Source of the DNA: Pseudomonas mendocina
GTDB lineage: Bacteria > Pseudomonadota > Gammaproteobacteria > Pseudomonadales > Pseudomonadaceae
Reading direction: 5' to 3'
Assembly: GCF_900636545.1 (NCBI RefSeq)
Contig: NZ_LR134290.1
Coordinates: 124,001 to 188,000 of the forward strand
Length of the DNA: 64,000 nt
A program made the position numbers and the translations under genes. A model generated the notes under the pieces. That model was not told the DNA's origin, made no database searches, and saw only the letters and a list, made by a program, of their open reading frames with translations. Position 1 is the first letter of the stretch, and every line of letters starts with the position of its first letter. Positions 53,517 through 63,264 of this stretch are shown here, one piece after another.

Positions 53517-54147
53517 GCTGCAGCTCCACGCCCAGTTGCTGGGACAGGCAGGGCCAGCGCCGCCAGGCCGATGCAGTATCCGGCGCCGCCAGGCGCTCGC
53601 GGTAGGCCTGCACCGAGGGTTGGTCGAAGCTGGCGTCGTCGAGCATGCCGGCCAGGGCATGATGCACGGCTTCGTCGAGCTGGTTGGCGAAGGGCTCGCC
53701 AATCAGTTGGTGGGCGATCAGGTTGGCGCGCGTGGTATCCAGTGGGATCAGCGGCTGGCCGAGATGGGCGATATAGCGATCATTGACCTCTTCCACCAGG
53801 CGATGGGCCAGATAGGCCTCGTCGAGCAGGCCTTCCAATCCTTCATGGCCTTCCATCAGCGCCGGTGGCTGCAGGAAGAAATGCTCGGCGATCTTCAGCA
53901 CGGGTTTCACTGCGGCTTCGATTCCGGCTTTCCGCGCCACCTCGGCGGCAGCGTCCAGCACGTCCGGCACCTCTTCGATATAGGCGATGACGAAGGCCGT
54001 CAGCGCGCCCGAGGCGTCGTCTTCGGGCAGGCGGATGGACGGGTGCAGGCGATCCAGTTGGGCCTGCAGGAAGTGTGCGAGTGCCTGGCTGCCGCTTTCC
54101 TGCTGACGAGCCTGGGTGATCAATTGACGAAGGGCGGCGGTGTTCAT
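53506..54147 (-). CDS. Protein of unknown function, helical, cytoplasmic
   Basis: 213 residues, no signal peptide, no obvious domain. Predicted largely alpha-helical with acidic stretches (LTAFVIAYIEEVPDVLDAAA, HEGLEGLLDEAYLAHRLVEE). The start at 54147 has GGAGCAGTC upstream. The 3' end overlaps the convergent AEC gene by 11 bp. It is not recognised and no function is offered. Confidence 0.75.
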   Translation of the reverse strand: MNTAALRQLITQARQQESGSQALAHFLQAQLDRLHPSIRLPEDDASGALTAFVIAYIEEVPDVLDAAAEVARKAGIEAAVKPVLKIAEHFFLQPPALMEGHEGLEGLLDEAYLAHRLVEEVNDRYIAHLGQPLIPLDTTRANLIAHQLIGEPFANQLDEAVHHALAGMLDDASFDQPSVQAYRERLAAPDTASAWRRWPCLSQQLGVELQLKG

Positions 54148-54550
54148 GACTGCTCCTACATTTCAGGACATGGACGTGAACCTTAGCCGGCTCCGGCAGT
54201 CGGCTAAGACGCGATTGTCATAACTTTTTCATACTTATGCGAGTCTGCTATATCCACTTGTATCAGAAAGGCTACAGCCCGCGTCAGTCGCGGCGTTTAG
54301 GACAAGGGCTGCGCGGCTTCGGCCATTTTCCCTCTTACGTTGCGAGGTGAAAGTCGCCGTCTATACTCGATTTCGAAAGGCAGTACCTGATGGAACCGGA
54401 CGGGCTTAGGCACGGAAAGGTTTCGGCAGCAGTTGCCAGCAGTCGAGCGTGGTTCGCGAACAGAGTCCGCAGCGCATGCTCTATGGCAGTCGATCCCTTA
54501 GCCGCAGGCTCAGCCGGCGGGATAACAAGAACAATCAAGGGGAACCCGCA
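54148..54550. other. 403-bp spacer upstream of the cytochrome oxidase operon
   Basis: No gene is supported here. A possible sigma-70 promoter (TTGCGA 54340-54345, 16 bp, TATACT 54362-54367) lies 184 bp before coxB. AT-rich DNA near 54216-54255 could hold another promoter or the divergent one for the minus-strand gene. A minus-strand open frame at 54335-54562 lacks a family or ribosome binding site. Confidence 0.4.
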
Positions 54551-55675
54551 ATGATGCGACATCCACGAGTCTGGATGGGCCTCCTGCTGTGGCTGGCATT
54601 AGGCTCGGCGCACGCCCAGTGGACGGTCAACATGGCGCCCGGTGTAACCGACGTCAGCCGCTCCGTGTTCGACCTGCACATGACCATTTTCTGGATCTGT
54701 GTGGTGATCGGCATACTGGTATTCGGCGCCATGTTCTGGTCGATGATCATGCACCGCCGCTCTACCGGCCAGGAGCCTGCGCACTTTCACGAAAGCACCA
54801 CCGTCGAGATTCTCTGGACCGTCGTGCCATTGGCCATTCTGGTGGTGATGGCGATCCCGGCGACCAAGACGCTGATCGAGATCTACGACTCTTCCGAATC
54901 CGAACTGGACATCCAGATCACCGGCTACCAGTGGAAGTGGCACTACAAGTATCTGGGGCAGGATGTGGAGTTTTTCAGCAACCTGACCACGCCACGCTCG
55001 CAGATCAACAACCGCGAAGCCAAGGGCGAACACTACCTTCTGGAAGTCGACGAGCCGCTGGTGGTGCCGGTCGGCACCAAGGTGCGTTTCCTGATCACCG
55101 CCGCCGACGTGATCCACTCCTGGTGGGTGCCGGCGCTGGCGGTGAAGAAGGACGCCATCCCCGGTTTCATCAACGAGTCCTGGACCCGCATCGAAGAGCC
55201 CGGCATCTACCGCGGCCAGTGCACCGAGCTGTGCGGCAAGGATCATGGCTTCATGCCGGTGGTGGTCGAGGCCAAGTCCAAGGAGGACTTCGACGCCTGG
55301 CTCGCCGAGCGCAAGCAGGCTGCCGCAGCAGAGCGTGAGCTGACCAGCAAGGAATGGACCATGGAAGAGCTGATGGCGCGTGGCGAGAAGGCCTACAACA
55401 CCACCTGCGCCGCCTGCCACCAGCCCACTGGTGAAGGCCTGCCGCCAATGTTCCCGGCGCTCAAGGGCTCGGCCATCGCCAAGGGGCCAGCCGAGGGTCA
55501 TATCGACATCGTCTACCACGGCAAACCGGGCACCTCCATGGCTGCCTTCGGCAAGCAGCTGTCGCCGGTCGATCTGGCCGCCATCATCACCTACGAGCGC
55601 AACGCCTGGGGCAACAATGTCGGTGACATGGTCACGCCCAAGGACATTCTCGATTTCTCCAAGGCGCAGGAGTAA
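54551..55675 (+). CDS. coxB: Cytochrome c oxidase subunit II with C-terminal cytochrome c domain
   Basis: 374 residues. Signal peptide, two membrane helices, then the CuA domain with GQCTELCGKDHGFMPVVVEA (CuA Cys/His/Met). The C-terminal cytochrome c domain (heme motif CAACH) is covalently fused, so this is a caa3-like aa3 oxidase subunit. The ATG at 54551 follows AAGGGGAACCCGCA. First gene of the coxB-coxA-ctaG-coxC locus, the order used in P. aeruginosa. Confidence 0.97.
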   Translation: MMRHPRVWMGLLLWLALGSAHAQWTVNMAPGVTDVSRSVFDLHMTIFWICVVIGILVFGAMFWSMIMHRRSTGQEPAHFHESTTVEILWTVVPLAILVVMAIPATKTLIEIYDSSESELDIQITGYQWKWHYKYLGQDVEFFSNLTTPRSQINNREAKGEHYLLEVDEPLVVPVGTKVRFLITAADVIHSWWVPALAVKKDAIPGFINESWTRIEEPGIYRGQCTELCGKDHGFMPVVVEAKSKEDFDAWLAERKQAAAAERELTSKEWTMEELMARGEKAYNTTCAACHQPTGEGLPPMFPALKGSAIAKGPAEGHIDIVYHGKPGTSMAAFGKQLSPVDLAAIITYERNAWGNNVGDMVTPKDILDFSKAQE

Positions 55676-55679
55676 GGAC

Positions 55680-57263
55680 ATGAGTGCAGTGATCGACCAC
55701 GGTCATACTGACCACCACCATGGCCCGGCCAAGGGCCTGATGCGCTGGGTGCTGACCACCAACCACAAGGACATCGGCACGATGTATCTGTGGTTCAGCT
55801 TCTGCATGTTCCTGCTGGGTGGCTCGATGGCCATGGTCATCCGTGCCGAGCTGTTCCAGCCGGGTTTGCAGATCGTGCAGCCGGAATTCTTCAACCAGAT
55901 GACCACCATGCACGGCCTGATCATGGTCTTCGGCGCGGTGATGCCGGCGTTCGTCGGCCTGGCCAACTGGATGATCCCGCTGATGATCGGCGCGCCGGAC
56001 ATGGCGCTGCCGCGGATGAACAACTTCAGCTTCTGGCTGTTGCCGGCGGCCTTCGGCTTGCTGGTCTCGACGTTGTTCATGGAAGGCGGCGGGCCGAACT
56101 TCGGTTGGACCTTCTACGCGCCGCTGTCGACCACCTACGGGCCGGAGAGCACGACCTTCTTCATCTTCGCCATCCACCTGATGGGCATCAGTTCGATCAT
56201 GGGGGCAATCAACGTGGTCGCGACCATCCTCAACCTGCGCGCCCCGGGCATGACCCTGATGAAGATGCCGCTGTTCGTCTGGACCTGGCTGATCACCGCC
56301 TTCCTGCTGATCGCAGTGATGCCGGTACTGGCCGGTTGCGTGACCATGATGCTGATGGACATCCACTTCGGTACCAGCTTCTTCAACGCCGCCGGCGGCG
56401 GGGACCCTGTGCTGTTCCAGCACGTGTTCTGGTTCTTCGGCCATCCCGAGGTGTACATCATGATCCTGCCCGCCTTTGGCGCGGTCAGCTCGATCATCCC
56501 GGCCTTCGCGCGCAAGCCGCTGTTCGGCTACACCTCGATGGTCTACGCCACCGCGGCGATCGCCTTCCTGTCGTTCATCGTCTGGGCGCACCACATGTTC
56601 ACCGTTGGCATTCCGCTGACCGGCGAGCTGTTCTTCATGTACGCCACGATGCTGATCGCCGTGCCCACCGGGGTGAAGGTGTTCAACTGGGCCAGCACCA
56701 TGTGGCAGGGCTCGATGACCTTCGAGGCGCCGATGCTGTTCTCGGTGGCCTTCGTCATCCTCTTCACCATCGGTGGTTTCTCCGGGTTGATGCTGGCCAT
56801 CGCGCCGTCGGACTTCCAGTACCACGACACCTATTTCGTGGTGGCGCACTTCCATTACGTGCTGGTGCCGGGTGCGATCTTCGGCATCTTCGCCTCGGCC
56901 TACTACTGGCTGCCGAAGTGGACCGGCCACATGTACGACGAAACCCTGGCCAAGCTGCATTTCTGGATGAGTTTCATCGGCATGAATCTGGCGTTCTTCC
57001 CGATGCACTTCGTCGGCCTGGCCGGCATGCCGCGGCGTATCCCCGACTACAACATGATGTTCGCCAACTTCAACATGGTCTCCAGCATTGGCGCCTTCAT
57101 GTTCGGGGCGACTCAGCTGCTGTTCCTGTTCATCGTCATCAAGTGCATCCGCAGCGGGAAGCCGGCACCGGCCAAGCCCTGGGACGGTGCTGAAGGTCTG
57201 GAGTGGACGGTGCCGTCACCGGCGCCCTATCACACCTTCAGCACGCCGCCGGAAGTGAAATAG
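55680..57263 (+). CDS. coxA: Cytochrome c oxidase subunit I
   Basis: 527 residues, twelve helices, heme a/a3-CuB. HTTMHGLIMVF-type start region (QMTTMHGLIMVF), CuB with the His-Tyr cross-link segment (FGHPEVYIMILPAFG), the VWAHHMFTVG pair of CuB histidines, and HFHYVLVPG with heme ligands. It is the catalytic O2-reducing, proton-pumping subunit. The start at 55680 is 4 bp after the coxB stop, with GGAG upstream. Confidence 0.98.
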   Translation: MSAVIDHGHTDHHHGPAKGLMRWVLTTNHKDIGTMYLWFSFCMFLLGGSMAMVIRAELFQPGLQIVQPEFFNQMTTMHGLIMVFGAVMPAFVGLANWMIPLMIGAPDMALPRMNNFSFWLLPAAFGLLVSTLFMEGGGPNFGWTFYAPLSTTYGPESTTFFIFAIHLMGISSIMGAINVVATILNLRAPGMTLMKMPLFVWTWLITAFLLIAVMPVLAGCVTMMLMDIHFGTSFFNAAGGGDPVLFQHVFWFFGHPEVYIMILPAFGAVSSIIPAFARKPLFGYTSMVYATAAIAFLSFIVWAHHMFTVGIPLTGELFFMYATMLIAVPTGVKVFNWASTMWQGSMTFEAPMLFSVAFVILFTIGGFSGLMLAIAPSDFQYHDTYFVVAHFHYVLVPGAIFGIFASAYYWLPKWTGHMYDETLAKLHFWMSFIGMNLAFFPMHFVGLAGMPRRIPDYNMMFANFNMVSSIGAFMFGATQLLFLFIVIKCIRSGKPAPAKPWDGAEGLEWTVPSPAPYHTFSTPPEVK

Positions 57264-57273
57264 GAGGTCCGCC

Positions 57274-57840
57274 GTGAGCGAGGTCATCGCGACGCGTCGC
57301 CTGGTTACCCGTCTGCTGGTCGTGGTGGTAGTGATGTTCTGCTTCGGCATCTTCATCCTGCCACCGTTCTACGACGCCATGTGCCGGGTGTTCGGCATCA
57401 ACGGCAAGACGGCCGGGGCCTATCAGGGTGAGCAATTGGTGGACGAGCAGCGCCAGGTGCGCGTGCAGTTTCTCGCCACCAACGCTGCCGGCATGGTCTG
57501 GGAGTTCGGGCCGCAGGCCGACGAGATCCTGGTCCATCCGGGTGAGGCGCGCGACATGCTGTTCGTTGCCTACAACCCCAGCGACAAACCGATGAGCGCG
57601 CAGGCGATTCCCAGCGTATCGCCCTCCAAGGCCGCGGCCTTCTTTCACAAGACCGAGTGCTTCTGCTTCACCCAGCAGGTGTTGCAACCAGGCGAGCGCA
57701 TCGAGATGCCGGTGCGCTTCATCGTCGACCGCGACCTGCCGCAGGACGTTAAGCACCTGACCCTGGGCTACACCCTGTTCGATATCACCGAACGCAAACC
57801 GCCAGTGGTACAGGCGACCCTTGCTCGGGCGACTCCATAA
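57274..57840 (+). CDS. ctaG: Cytochrome c oxidase assembly protein CtaG/Cox11
   Basis: 188 residues. One N-terminal helix (VVVVMFCFGIFILPPFYDA) then a periplasmic domain with ECFCFTQQVLQPGERIEMPV, the copper-binding CFCF motif of Cox11. Delivers copper to CuB of subunit I. The GTG start at 57274 follows AGGAGGTCCGCC, a perfect Shine-Dalgarno, which supports a non-ATG start. Confidence 0.95.
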   Translation: MSEVIATRRLVTRLLVVVVVMFCFGIFILPPFYDAMCRVFGINGKTAGAYQGEQLVDEQRQVRVQFLATNAAGMVWEFGPQADEILVHPGEARDMLFVAYNPSDKPMSAQAIPSVSPSKAAAFFHKTECFCFTQQVLQPGERIEMPVRFIVDRDLPQDVKHLTLGYTLFDITERKPPVVQATLARATP

Positions 57841-57851
57841 GGAGAACAACA

Positions 57852-58748
57852 ATGTCGAGTCACCAAAGTCACGAGAACTATTACGTACCGGCACAAAGCA
57901 AATGGCCCATCGTCGCCAGCATCGGCTTGCTGGTGAGCTTCTTTGGCGTTGGCACCTGGTTCAACGATTTGTCGGCGGGGCGTGAAGGCTCCAACGGACC
58001 GCTGATCTTCTTCGTCGGTGGGCTGATCCTGGCCTGGATGCTGTTCGGCTGGTTCGGCAACGTCATCAAGGAAAGCCGATCCGGCCTCTACAGTGCGCAG
58101 ATGGATCGCTCCTTCCGTTGGGGCATGAGCTGGTTCATCTTCTCCGAGGTGATGTTCTTCGCCGCCTTCTTCGGCGCGCTGTTCTACATCCGCATGTGGT
58201 CCGGCCCCTGGCTCGGCGGTGAGGGTGACAAGGGCGTCGCCAACATGCTCTGGGAAGGCTTCGAATACAGCTGGCCGATGTTGCAGAACCCTGATTCCAA
58301 ACTATTCCCGCCACCCAGCGGGGTGATCGATCCCTGGCACCTGCCTCTGGTCAACACCATCCTGCTGGTGTCCTCCAGCGTCACCATCACCTTCGCCCAC
58401 CATGCCCTGAAGAAAAACCACCGGGGCCCGCTCAAGGCGTGGCTGGCGGCGACCATTGTGCTGGCTCTGGCGTTCCTGTTCTTTCAGGTCGAGGAGTACA
58501 TCGAGGCCTACACCGAGCTTGGGCTGACGCTTGGCTCGGGCATCTACGGTGCGACCTTCTTCATGCTCACCGGCTTCCACGGTGCGCACGTGACGCTCGG
58601 TACGCTGATTCTGGTGGTGATGCTGGTGCGCATCATGCGCGGCCACTTCAATCCCGATCAGCACTTCGGTTTCGAAGCGGCCTCCTGGTACTGGCACTTT
58701 GTGGACGTGGTCTGGCTCGGCCTGTTCATCTTCGTCTATGTGCTTTAG
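57852..58748 (+). CDS. coxC: Cytochrome c oxidase subunit III
   Basis: 298 residues, seven helices. COX3 features include WGMSWFIFSEVMFFAAFFGA, the histidine-rich N-terminus SSHQSHENYY, GATFFMLTGFHGAHVTLGTL and the closing FEAASWYWHFVDVVWLGLFI. The ATG at 57852 follows AAGGAGAACAACA. It closes the core subunit set. Confidence 0.97.
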   Translation: MSSHQSHENYYVPAQSKWPIVASIGLLVSFFGVGTWFNDLSAGREGSNGPLIFFVGGLILAWMLFGWFGNVIKESRSGLYSAQMDRSFRWGMSWFIFSEVMFFAAFFGALFYIRMWSGPWLGGEGDKGVANMLWEGFEYSWPMLQNPDSKLFPPPSGVIDPWHLPLVNTILLVSSSVTITFAHHALKKNHRGPLKAWLAATIVLALAFLFFQVEEYIEAYTELGLTLGSGIYGATFFMLTGFHGAHVTLGTLILVVMLVRIMRGHFNPDQHFGFEAASWYWHFVDVVWLGLFIFVYVL

Positions 58749-58772
58749 TGGCTGCAGCCTACCGCTTGTGGC

Positions 58773-58976
58773 CTACCAGGTGACATGAGAGACCAGTTGC
58801 CCTGAGTAGAAGCCCCAGGCGATCAGGGCAACGGTAATGGCGGTAAGGCCGACACGGACAGTCAGAGCGCCTACCACTCGGGAACCATGGCCTTCGTCCT
58901 TGACCAGGAAGAACAGGCCGCTGAACAGACTGGCGAGAGTGGCCAGCAGCATGAGGATGATCGCGGCCTTGAGCAT
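58773..58976 (-). CDS. DUF2909 twin-helix membrane protein
   Basis: 67 residues: two hydrophobic helices (IILMLLATLASLFSGLFFLV and AITVALIAWGFYSG) joined by the short charged loop KDEGHGSRVVGALTVRVG. This is the DUF2909 pattern, common between coxC and surf1 genes in pseudomonads but on the opposite strand. The ATG at 58976 follows the GGAG of CCCCCGGAGTCTCGC. Confidence 0.85.
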   Translation of the reverse strand: MLKAAIILMLLATLASLFSGLFFLVKDEGHGSRVVGALTVRVGLTAITVALIAWGFYSGQLVSHVTW

Positions 58977-59047
58977 GCGAGACTCCGGGGGATTGAAGTG
59001 ATGCAATGCAGTATAGCCAGCAACCCTGATCGTAACGGCAGGGCGCA

Positions 59048-59779
59048 ATGAGCGCCTTCCGCCCCGGTTGGCTGCCCAGCCTACTGGTCGCCCTGCTGCT
59101 GCCGGGGCTGATCTGGCTGGGCTTCTGGCAGTTGCAGCGCGGCGAGGAGAAGCGCCAGCTGCTGGCCAGCTTCGAGGCGCGGCGTCAGGCCGAGCCGGTC
59201 AGCCTCGAGCAGCTCGAGCCCATGCGTGATCCGGCTTACCGCCGTGTCCAACTGCGCGGGCACTTCGACGATGAACACAGCCTTTTGCTCGATAGCCGCA
59301 TCCGCGATGGGCATGCCGGCGTCGAGTTGTTGCAACCCTTTTACGACCAGTCCAGCGGCCTCTGGGTGCTGCTCAACCGTGGCTGGCTGCCCTGGCCTGA
59401 CCGGCGCACACCGCCGCAATTCGATACCCCCGATGGCGTGCTGCAACTCACCGCCTGGATATACGTCGCACCCTCTGGCGGTCTGAACCTGCGCTCCGGT
59501 GCGGCGACCGATGGCTGGCCGCGGCTGATCACGCAGGTCGAGGCTGCAAGCCTGTGGCAGCAGCTCGGCCGCGGTGGGCTTCCGTTCGAGGCGCGTCTGG
59601 AGGCTGGGCCGGCCAGCTATCGCGTCGACTGGCCGGTCGTGGCCATGGGCCCGAGCAAGCATCTGGGCTATGCGGTGCAATGGTTCGCCCTGGCCGCCGC
59701 GTTGATCGGTCTGTTCATTTATCTCGGAATTCACAACGCACGGGAGAGTCGTCATGAACCCAGCCATCGCCATGCCTGA
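59048..59779 (+). CDS. SURF1 family cytochrome c oxidase assembly protein
   Basis: 243 residues. Two flanking membrane helices (LLVALLLPGLIWLGFWQLQR at the N-terminus and QWFALAAALIGLFIYLG at the C-terminus) with a periplasmic domain carrying GHFDDEHSLLLDSRIRDGHAG and VLLNRGWLPW. Aids heme a insertion into subunit I. It overlaps the next gene by 26 bp, so the two are translated together. Confidence 0.93.
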   Translation: MSAFRPGWLPSLLVALLLPGLIWLGFWQLQRGEEKRQLLASFEARRQAEPVSLEQLEPMRDPAYRRVQLRGHFDDEHSLLLDSRIRDGHAGVELLQPFYDQSSGLWVLLNRGWLPWPDRRTPPQFDTPDGVLQLTAWIYVAPSGGLNLRSGAATDGWPRLITQVEAASLWQQLGRGGLPFEARLEAGPASYRVDWPVVAMGPSKHLGYAVQWFALAAALIGLFIYLGIHNARESRHEPSHRHA

Positions 59780-60332
59780 GGCTCCGCGCAAGGGTCGTGG
59801 TCGCCTGCAGTTGCTGTTGATCCTGGCCATCACCATCGGGCCGATGTTTCTCGCCAGTGCCATGTATCAGTGGCGCTTCTGGGTACCGGAGACGCGCAGC
59901 TACCACGGTGTGCTGATCGGTGACGGCCGCACTCTGGCTGACCTCGGCGTGCAGGGGGAAGTAGAGCCTCGGTGGCAGATCCTGGTGACGGCACCGGGCG
60001 CGTGCGAGGCTGACTGTCAGCAGCTGGTTTACCTGGCGCGGCAGATCCAGATCGGTCTCAACCGCGAAACATCTCGTGCTAGTCACGGCCTGGCGCTGGC
60101 CGAGCCGCTAGCGGCCGACTACGACGCCACGCTCAAACGTGAGTACCCACAACTGGGACGCTATCGACTGGACCTGCAGGCCTATGACAAGGCCGCCGAG
60201 GCGGTGCCAGGTGCGCAGCTGTGGTTGGTCGATCCGCATGGCAATCTGGTGCTGCGCTATCCGGCTGGCAACAACGGCAAGGCAATTCTCGATGATCTGC
60301 GCTACCTGCTGAAAATTTCTCTGATCGGTTGA
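59754..60332 (+). CDS. Sco-like membrane protein with CX3C and distal histidine, in the cox operon
   Basis: 192 residues. One N-terminal helix (LQLLLILAITIGPMFLASAM), then a soluble domain with C84 and C88 (APGACEADCQQL) and H162 (LVDPHGNLVLRY). The CX3C/His set sits at places resembling Sco1 (CPDICP and DHSGN), and the tail GKAILDDLRYLLKIS resembles Sco's end. It is likely a divergent Sco/thioredoxin-fold protein helping CuA or cytochrome assembly. Usually annotated as a hypothetical transmembrane protein. The start overlaps surf1. Confidence 0.8.
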   Translation: MNPAIAMPEAPRKGRGRLQLLLILAITIGPMFLASAMYQWRFWVPETRSYHGVLIGDGRTLADLGVQGEVEPRWQILVTAPGACEADCQQLVYLARQIQIGLNRETSRASHGLALAEPLAADYDATLKREYPQLGRYRLDLQAYDKAAEAVPGAQLWLVDPHGNLVLRYPAGNNGKAILDDLRYLLKISLIG

Positions 60333-60387
60333 TGCTGCGCTCTGTCCATATCGACAGAGCGCCAAGCCCCGTGCCCAAGGAGTCGAC

Positions 60388-61443
60388 ATGCACAAGCCCG
60401 GTTACCGTCTAGCGCTGTTCGCTACTCTCCTGACCGTGGTGGTGGTGCTGCTAGGTGCCTACACCCGCCTGACCCACGCTGGCCTGGGTTGTCCAGACTG
60501 GCCGGGTTGCTACGGGTTTCTCGGCGTGCCGATGAGCGAGCACAAGCAGGCTATAGCCGAAGCACGTTTTCCCGAGGCGCCGGTTGAGGTCGCCAAGGGC
60601 TGGTACGAGATGATCCACCGCTACTTCGCGGGTTCGCTCGGACTGGTGATCCTGCTCATCGCCGTCCAGGCCGTGCGCCGTCGCGAGGAGCCTGCGCAAC
60701 CTGTCAAACTGCCGCTGGCGGTGCTCGCGCTGGTGATCCTGCAGGGCGCGTTCGGCATGTGGACGGTCACCCTGCAGCTGTGGCCGCAGGTGGTCACAGC
60801 TCACCTGCTCGGCGGCTTCGCTACCCTCAGTTTACTGACCTTACTGACCCTACGCCTGTCGGGGCGCTTCGCCCCGCTGCAGCTGTCGGGACGCCTGCGT
60901 GCACTGGCCGCTGCCTGCCTGCTGCTGGTGATCGGGCAGATCGCCCTCGGTGGCTGGGTCAGCTCCAACTACGCCGCGGTCGCCTGCGTCGATTTGCCCA
61001 CCTGCCATGGTGAGTGGTGGCCGGCGATGGACTTCGGCAAGGGCTTTCACCTGACCCAGCATATCGGCCCCAACTACCTGGGCGGGCAACTCGACAGCGA
61101 TGCACGCACCGCCATTCACATGAGCCATCGCATCGGCGCGGTTCTGGTCACGCTGGCGCTGCTGGTGCTGGCCTGGCGGTTGCACGCGGCCAGGCTGTCG
61201 CGCCTGGCGGGTCTGCTGGTGTTGGCGCTGGCCGTGCAGGTCAGCCTGGGCATCAGCAATGTGATCTTCCATCTGCCGCTGCTGGTGGCAGTGGCGCACA
61301 ACGCTGGCGGCGCCGCCCTGTTGCTGACCATGGTGCTGATCAACTATCGCCTGAGGGCAGCATCTCCGGCGATGCGAGAAGCCTCTCATCTGATGGGCAG
61401 GCGCACCACGCTCGTTTCCAGCGGTCTGGTTCAAGGCCGGTAA
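60388..61443 (+). CDS. ctaA: Heme A synthase (CtaA/Cox15)
   Basis: 351 residues, eight helices. Converts heme O to heme A by oxidising the C8 methyl. Conserved histidines: [75 protein letters not shown]. The cysteine pair CPDWPGC is of Cox15 type. The ATG at 60388 follows AAGGAGTCGAC. Confidence 0.96.
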   Translation: MHKPGYRLALFATLLTVVVVLLGAYTRLTHAGLGCPDWPGCYGFLGVPMSEHKQAIAEARFPEAPVEVAKGWYEMIHRYFAGSLGLVILLIAVQAVRRREEPAQPVKLPLAVLALVILQGAFGMWTVTLQLWPQVVTAHLLGGFATLSLLTLLTLRLSGRFAPLQLSGRLRALAAACLLLVIGQIALGGWVSSNYAAVACVDLPTCHGEWWPAMDFGKGFHLTQHIGPNYLGGQLDSDARTAIHMSHRIGAVLVTLALLVLAWRLHAARLSRLAGLLVLALAVQVSLGISNVIFHLPLLVAVAHNAGGAALLLTMVLINYRLRAASPAMREASHLMGRRTTLVSSGLVQGR

Positions 61444-61466
61444 ATAACGAATCAAGGAGAAATGCC

Positions 61467-62366
61467 ATGGCGACGATGCTGCGCACTCACTCCGAACGTG
61501 CCACCTGGCGCGATTATCTGGAGCTGACCAAGCCGCGGGTGGTGATGCTGATGCTGATCACCTCACTGGTCGGCATGTTCCTCGCCACCCGTGCCGGTGT
61601 GCCCTGGACCGTGCTGCTGTTCGGCAACCTCGGCATCGGCCTGTGCGCCGGTGCGGCGGCTGCGGTCAATCACGTAGTGGACCGGCGCATCGACTCGATC
61701 ATGGCGCGTACGCACAAGCGTCCGGTTACGGCAGGGCGGGTCTCGCCGGTGGCGGCGCTGACCTTCGCCCTGGCACTGGCCATAGCCGGCATGAGTCTGC
61801 TGATGGTGTTCACCAACGAGCTCGCCGCCTGGCTGACCCTGGCCTCGTTGCTCGGCTATGCAGTGATCTACACTGGCTTTCTCAAGCGCGCGACGCCGCA
61901 GAACATCGTCATTGGCGGCCTGGCGGGCGCCGCCCCACCGCTACTGGGCTGGGTCGCCGTCACCGGTCACCTGAGTGCTGAGCCGCTGCTGCTGGTGCTG
62001 ATCATCTTCGCCTGGACGCCGCCGCATTTCTGGGCACTGGCCATCCACCGCAAGGAAGAATACGCCAAGGCCGACATTCCCATGCTGCCGGTGACCCACG
62101 GGGAGCACTACACCAAGGTGCATATCCTGCTCTACACCCTGGTGATGTTCGCGGTAACCCTACTGCCCTACGCCATCCACATGAGCGGGCCGCTTTACCT
62201 GGCCTGCGCTGTGCTGCTGGGCGGTCGCTTCCTGCACTGGGCCTGGGTGCTGTACCGTGACAGCAAACCGCACGCCGCGATCAACACCTTCAAGTACAGT
62301 ATCTGGTACCTGTTCCTGCTGTTCATCGCGCTGCTCGCGGACCACTACCTGCTGCTGAATATCTAA
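61467..62366 (+). CDS. cyoE: Heme O synthase (protoheme IX farnesyltransferase)
   Basis: 299 residues, UbiA-superfamily prenyltransferase with about nine helices. First Asp-rich motif [19 protein letters not shown] (N-x-x-x-D-x-x-x-D); second region around [17 protein letters not shown]. Adds farnesyl to heme B to give heme O for ctaA. Only the second of several in-frame methionines (61467) has AAGGAGAAATGCC upstream, which fixes the start. Confidence 0.96.
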   Translation: MATMLRTHSERATWRDYLELTKPRVVMLMLITSLVGMFLATRAGVPWTVLLFGNLGIGLCAGAAAAVNHVVDRRIDSIMARTHKRPVTAGRVSPVAALTFALALAIAGMSLLMVFTNELAAWLTLASLLGYAVIYTGFLKRATPQNIVIGGLAGAAPPLLGWVAVTGHLSAEPLLLVLIIFAWTPPHFWALAIHRKEEYAKADIPMLPVTHGEHYTKVHILLYTLVMFAVTLLPYAIHMSGPLYLACAVLLGGRFLHWAWVLYRDSKPHAAINTFKYSIWYLFLLFIALLADHYLLLNI

Positions 62367-62374
62367 GGCTTTTC

Positions 62375-63007
62375 ATGACGCGTACCCACACAACGGTTTT
62401 CGTTCTTGTCGCAATCGTGGCCCTGGTGCTGGGGCTTACCGTCAACAAGGTGCTCAGCAGCAAGAGTCAGGGTGACCCGGCGGCACTGCTCGATGCCGGC
62501 ATCGTTCTGCTGCCGCAGAACCGTAGCCTGCCGGCGCTCAGCCTGGTCGATCAGGACGGCAAGGAAGTCGCGGTTGATCAGCTCAAGGGTGACTGGAAGC
62601 TGCTGTTCTTCGGCTATACCTTCTGCCCGGACATCTGCCCTGCGACCCTGGCCCAGCTACGGCAGCTACAGGGGCAGTTGCCGGAAGAAACCCGCGCGCG
62701 GCTCGAGGTGGTGATGGTCAGTGTCGACCCGCACCGCGATACGCCGGAGCAATTGAGCAAGTACCTGGGTTTCTTCAATGCGGGCTTCAAGGGCCTGACC
62801 GGCGAAGAGGAAACCCTGCAGAAATTCGCCAATTCGGTGAGCATCCCCTACATCCCGGCTGATACCAGCAAGGAAAACTACACCGTCGATCACAGCGGCA
62901 ACCTGGTGATCATCGGCCCGGACGGCACCCAGCGCGGCTTCATCCGTGCGCCGATCAACAACGCCAAGCTGGCCGAACAGTTACCGGGTCTGGTTTCCGG
63001 TAGCTGA
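62375..63007 (+). CDS. SCO1/SenC family copper chaperone
   Basis: 210 residues. One anchor helix (TTVFVLVAIVALVLGLTV), then a thioredoxin-like domain with C84 and C88 in TFCPDICPATLAQL and H173 in VDHSGNLVI. Binds Cu(I) and helps assemble CuA of subunit II. It starts 8 bp after cyoE, the last gene of the locus, and seems co-transcribed. Confidence 0.95.
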   Translation: MTRTHTTVFVLVAIVALVLGLTVNKVLSSKSQGDPAALLDAGIVLLPQNRSLPALSLVDQDGKEVAVDQLKGDWKLLFFGYTFCPDICPATLAQLRQLQGQLPEETRARLEVVMVSVDPHRDTPEQLSKYLGFFNAGFKGLTGEEETLQKFANSVSIPYIPADTSKENYTVDHSGNLVIIGPDGTQRGFIRAPINNAKLAEQLPGLVSGS

Positions 63008-63049
63008 TCCGCTGGGGTGTGCTTACGCACCGCTATTACCATCATTTCC

Positions 63050-63193
63050 CGGACGCATCCGGGCTACGGTCCGACGCAGACCGTAGTGTGGCTTAGCGGC
63101 GCAAAAGCCCCGGTCGTGTATACGCAACTGAGCGTGGCGCGCCGCGTAACCCACCAGGCGATGGAAGGCGTTGCGCCGATGGTGGGTTACGCC
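63050..63193. repeat. Repeat-rich spacer after the cox locus (REP-like hairpins)
   Basis: Contains CCCGGACGCATCCGGG (a hairpin of the same type as near 17.1 kb), then a 13-bp inverted repeat: GCGTAACCCACCA (63144-63156) with TGGTGGGTTACGC (63180-63192). No gene is supported in 63008-63264. Confidence 0.6.
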
Positions 63194-63264
63194 GCAGCAG
63201 ATACAACGGGGTTTCAGCAGGCTAGACAGGCGGCTAACCCACCCTACGAAACGCGTCGATCCCA

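Noticed and set aside
54335..54562. A 75-codon minus-strand open frame upstream of coxB
   Set aside because: No ribosome binding site or family; it overlaps a likely promoter and the coxB start.
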